Part shown: positions 61,454 through 64,000 of the stretch, in pieces
Layout: each line of letters opens with the position of its first letter
How positions within the stretch are numbered: position 1 is the stretch's first letter
DNA from: Myxococcales bacterium
GTDB lineage: Bacteria; Myxococcota_A; Bradymonadia; Bradymonadales; GCA-2716585
Assembly: GCA_002716585.1 (NCBI GenBank)
Contig: PBBL01000011.1
Span: forward strand, 62,001-126,000
DNA length: 64,000 bases
Direction: 5' to 3'
Position numbers and translations under genes: made by a program
Notes under the pieces: generated by a model
What the model was told of the DNA's origin: nothing
Database searches by the model: none
Seen by the model: only the letters and a program-made list of their open reading frames with translations

Positions 61454-62728
61454 TCAGCCGACGTGGAACTCGGCGGCTTCGAGCAGCTCGCGGACGCGGT
61501 AGAGGAAGCCGTTGCCGGTGACGCCGTCGATGACCCGGTGGTCGTAGGAGAGCGCGATGTACATCATCTGACGGATGGCGATCACGTCCTGGCCGTCGCG
61601 GGTGATGACCATCGGGCGCTTCTTCATCTCGCCCATGCGCAGGATGCCGACCTGGGGCTGGTTGATGATGGCGCCGCCGTAGAGGTTGCCGCGCAGCCCC
61701 GGGTTGGAGACCGTGAAGGTGCCCCCGGTGACGTCATCGGGCTCCAGGCTGTTCTCGCGCGCCTTGGTGGCGAGGCGGTCGACCGCCTTGGCCAGCCCGA
61801 TGAGGTTGAGCTCATCGGCGTTGCGGATGACCGGGACGACCAGCCCTTGCTCGGTCTCCGCGGCGAACCCGAGGTTGAGGGCGCCCTTCTTGATGACCTG
61901 CTTGTCGCCGACGACGGAGTTCATGATCGGGAACTCGCGGAGCGCCTCGCAGGTGGCCTTGAGCATGAACGCGAAGTAGGTCAGCCGGATCCCCTGGCTC
62001 TTGAGCCGCCCCTTGTGCGCGGCGCGCAGCGAGACGACGTTGGTCATGTCCACCTCGGCGACGGTCACGACGTGCGGGGAGACGGACTGGCTGATCACCA
62101 TGTGCTCGGCGATCATGTGGCGTCGGCGGCTGAACTTCTCGACCGTGTCGCCGTCCTCAACCCGGGGTTGGGGGTAGCGGTAGGCCTTGCCCCCGTCCGG
62201 GTGCCCGAAGGGGAGCCAGCGATCCGGCCGGGAGGCCTTCGCCGGCGCGGGCGCCTGTTGCTTCGGGGCCGCTTGTTGCTGGGCCGGGGCGGAGCGCGTC
62301 GGCGGAGGCCCGGTGTGGATGCTGGGCCCGTTGTCCGAGGACGGCCTGGAGAAGTCCAGGCTGTTGCCCGACCGCCCCGCCCGCTCTGCCTCGGAGGAGC
62401 TGCTCAGCTGGGGCGAGCTGGGGGCCTCCGGCTTCGCGGCGGCTTCGGGCTCTTTGGCCGGGCTCGGCTCGGCGACCCCCTCGGGCTTCTCATCCGAGAT
62501 GACCACCAGACCGTTGCCCACCTCAACCACATCGTCGACCTCCACGAGGATCTTCGCGATGTAGCCCTCTCGGGGGGAAGGGACCTCGGCGTTGGCCTTG
62601 TCGGTCTCCACTTCGCAGAGGGGATCGTCGACGTTGACGTGATCCCCGGGCTGGACGAGCCACTCGACGATGACGCCCTCTACAACGGATTCGCCCAGTT
62701 CCGGCATCGTGACGGTCTCAGAAGCCAT
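61454..62728 (-). CDS. 2-oxo acid dehydrogenase E2 acyltransferase (dihydrolipoamide)
   Basis: A 424-residue E2 component. Residues 3-77 are a lipoyl domain with the lipoylated lysine in EVETDKANAEV (about 44). A long Ser/Ala/Pro/Gln linker follows (about 78-205). The catalytic domain (about 215-424) ends with SYDHRVIDG, the HxxxDG active site. It accepts acyl groups from an E1 and passes them to CoA. Which 2-oxo acid is used (pyruvate, 2-oxoglutarate or branched-chain) cannot be decided, so no gene symbol is given. No E1 or E3 gene is adjacent. I find no peripheral-subunit-binding domain. The start is ATG 62728; ATG 62746 would add six residues. Confidence 0.88.
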   Translation of the reverse strand: MASETVTMPELGESVVEGVIVEWLVQPGDHVNVDDPLCEVETDKANAEVPSPREGYIAKILVEVDDVVEVGNGLVVISDEKPEGVAEPSPAKEPEAAAKPEAPSSPQLSSSSEAERAGRSGNSLDFSRPSSDNGPSIHTGPPPTRSAPAQQQAAPKQQAPAPAKASRPDRWLPFGHPDGGKAYRYPQPRVEDGDTVEKFSRRRHMIAEHMVISQSVSPHVVTVAEVDMTNVVSLRAAHKGRLKSQGIRLTYFAFMLKATCEALREFPIMNSVVGDKQVIKKGALNLGFAAETEQGLVVPVIRNADELNLIGLAKAVDRLATKARENSLEPDDVTGGTFTVSNPGLRGNLYGGAIINQPQVGILRMGEMKKRPMVITRDGQDVIAIRQMMYIALSYDHRVIDGVTGNGFLYRVRELLEAAEFHVG

Positions 62729-63083
62729 GCCTTCGAAATCCTCCATCTCGACCTGTCGCGCAACACGACAGTCCGCGTGGGTCATTGGGTCCAAAGAGGT
62801 TGGAGCGGCATACGTCAGGAGCCCTGGCCGAGGGTGCGTCGCGACCACACCCCTCCACAACCCGGCTCCATGTGCCAGGTCGTTCATTACCCGGTCGCAC
62901 GGAACGCGTCAACCGAGGGAGGCGAAAAATCCGCGCCCGCGCGCCCTGGATCCGCAAGCCCGCGCCGCGTTATCCTGCGCCCACCAGGGGGCTCCGGCGC
63001 TCCTGGACGCCCCGACCGGATCCAGTCGGGGTTCACCCCACCGCCGCCGCGCCAGCGCGCGCCCGGCGTCACCCGAGGACGTC
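62729..63083. other. Intergenic region between divergent E2 and epimerase genes
   Basis: This stretch is 355 bases long, with no gene. It contains a weak minus-strand promoter candidate for the E2 gene (62884-62912) and a hairpin CCCCGAC/GTCGGGG at 63010-63031 upstream of the epimerase. Open frames here are GC artefacts without ribosome sites. Confidence 0.5.
62884..62912 (-). promoter_or_regulatory. Weak promoter candidate for the E2 gene
   Basis: Minus-strand TTGACG (62907-62912) and TAATGA (62884-62889), 17 bases apart, resemble the TTGACG-N17-TAATGT pair upstream of speD. The match to the consensus -10 is poor, and the leader would be about 150 bases. Confidence 0.3.
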
Positions 63084-64000
63084 ATGCGCGTCGCAGTGTT
63101 GGGAGCCACAGGACTTCGCGGGGCGGCGATCGCTCGCGTCATCGCGGCCACAGGGTACACGCTCCGGGCGGTCGCGCCGCGCGGCGCATCGCGGCGCCCG
63201 TTGGGCGAGGTCGCCGCCCGCGCGGAGTGGCGCGACGCGACCTTGAGCGAACCCACCGCCCTCGCCAGGGCTCTCCGCGATCAGGACGCGGTCATCTGCG
63301 CCGAACCCGCCCTCCCCCCCTGGAACACGCCCAACCTGCTCCGTGGAGGGGTCGAGCGCGTGCGCAACCTCCTGAGCGCGGCGCGCGCCTGCGGGGTGGC
63401 GCACGTCGTCTACCTCGGCAGCGCGGTCACGGTCGGGAGGACGCCCGGAGAAGGCGCGCGGCTGACCGAGATGGACACCTACACCCCAGGCGCCCACCGT
63501 GATCCCTGGTTCGACATGGCCTACGCCGTGGAGTGTGAGGTGCTCGCGGCCAACAGCTACGCCATGCACACCAGCGCGCTGATGCACACCGCGCTCATCG
63601 GCCCAGGCTGCTCCGACCAGCCCCTCCTGCGCGCCATGCGGAGGCTGCCTGTGCTGCTCGACAGCCCGTGCGACGTGCTCGACGTGCGGTCGCTCGCCAG
63701 CACGGCGTTCCGCGCCGTCCGCCTCGCTCGCTCCGGGCAGCGCTACCTCGTCCCGGGCCACGCGACGACCCTCGGTGACATCGCCCTCACCATCTCGCGC
63801 CTCACCGACACGCCCCCGCCTCGCCTCATCCGCGCGTCCCTGGCTCCGCTCGCCGCCCGCGTGTCACCGCGGCGCCTCCAACCCTTCGCTCGCTTCGCGT
63901 CATGCCCGGGTCCTTTCGACGGGACCAAGGCCCGGGTTGAGCTGCAACACAAGCCCCGGAAGTTGAAGGAGTCGCTTCGGGACATGATCGCAGCAGTTGA
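63084..64000 (+). CDS. NAD-dependent epimerase/dehydratase-type protein (partial, 3' end cut)
   Basis: 305 complete codons are visible and the frame is still open at the window edge. MRVAVLGATGLRGAAIARVIA holds the GxTGxxG nucleotide loop of NmrA/extended SDR proteins. VAHVVYLGSAVTVGRT and AYAVECEVLAANSYAM occupy the positions of the active-site Ser and Tyr-x3-Lys, but the lysine is not conserved (YAVEC), so a classical dehydrogenase reaction is doubtful. ATG 63084 has CGAGGACGTC upstream. The substrate is unknown. Confidence 0.75.
   Translation, partial: MRVAVLGATGLRGAAIARVIAATGYTLRAVAPRGASRRPLGEVAARAEWRDATLSEPTALARALRDQDAVICAEPALPPWNTPNLLRGGVERVRNLLSAARACGVAHVVYLGSAVTVGRTPGEGARLTEMDTYTPGAHRDPWFDMAYAVECEVLAANSYAMHTSALMHTALIGPGCSDQPLLRAMRRLPVLLDSPCDVLDVRSLASTAFRAVRLARSGQRYLVPGHATTLGDIALTISRLTDTPPPRLIRASLAPLAARVSPRRLQPFARFASCPGPFDGTKARVELQHKPRKLKESLRDMIAAV

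Overview
The window is high-GC bacterial chromosome with two islands of visibly lower GC. It suggests a Myxococcota or Bradymonadales-type deltaproteobacterium. The reasons are the three Ser/Thr kinases that share a prokaryotic eukaryote-like layout, the secreted protein with an Asp/Thr-rich tail and a C-terminal hydrophobic sorting signal, the thrombospondin-3/OmpA protein, and many long lipoproteins. The lineage call is an inference from gene style, not from a marker gene.

Layout. (1) 1-7740 looks like the end of a prophage. A tightly overlapping plus-strand run carries a peptidoglycan-binding endolysin candidate, coiled-coil and holin-like membrane proteins and a DUF3307-like protein. It is followed by a low-GC HEPN-motif gene (4785-6116) and two minus-strand genes, one a DEDDh exonuclease, whose upstream region holds a 23-bp perfect palindrome. 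(2) 7872-13263 is chromosomal: an MMPL/RND exporter, a long-chain acyl-CoA synthetase and a leucine-rich-repeat protein. (3) 13442-20697 is a polysaccharide-type operon: GT4 glycosyltransferase, AsnB-type amidotransferase, a second GT4, and a 980-residue beta-helix surface protein. (4) 20698-24207 is an island between a truncated IS3-family element and a tRNA-Thr(CGT). It holds a large XRE-HTH plus P-loop GTPase protein with its own promoter and operator-like palindrome, and a 69-residue protein.

(5) 24208-33678: tRNA-Thr, a small unknown, OmpA/TSP3 outer-membrane protein, a zinc-ribbon Ser/Thr kinase, a two-YbjN-domain protein, and a lipoprotein resembling an M61 peptidase that has lost its zinc ligands. 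(6) 32818-34738 encodes polyamine synthesis: S-adenosylmethionine decarboxylase, pyruvoyl arginine decarboxylase and a spermidine-synthase-family aminopropyltransferase. (7) 35253-40497 is a translationally coupled signalling operon: membrane adenylate cyclase, Ser/Thr kinase, LysM/FecR protein. (8) 40518-48751 is the pbpC plus alpha-2-macroglobulin pair. (9) 48975-57120: TPR membrane protein, beta-CASP RNA-processing metallohydrolase, an unrecognised Met/Pro-rich protein, an O-antigen-ligase-like TPR protein, a lipoprotein and a third kinase. (10) 57345-64000: UPF0173 hydrolase, formylglycine-enzyme-like lipoprotein, tyrA, TIGR01777 epimerase, an E2 acyltransferase without a visible subunit-binding domain, and a partial NAD-dependent epimerase cut by the window end.

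The best candidates for an undescribed system are the single-gene HTH-GTPase island (21111-24200) and the prophage HEPN-motif gene. Both look like accessory, defence-type cargo, but neither has a demonstrated function.
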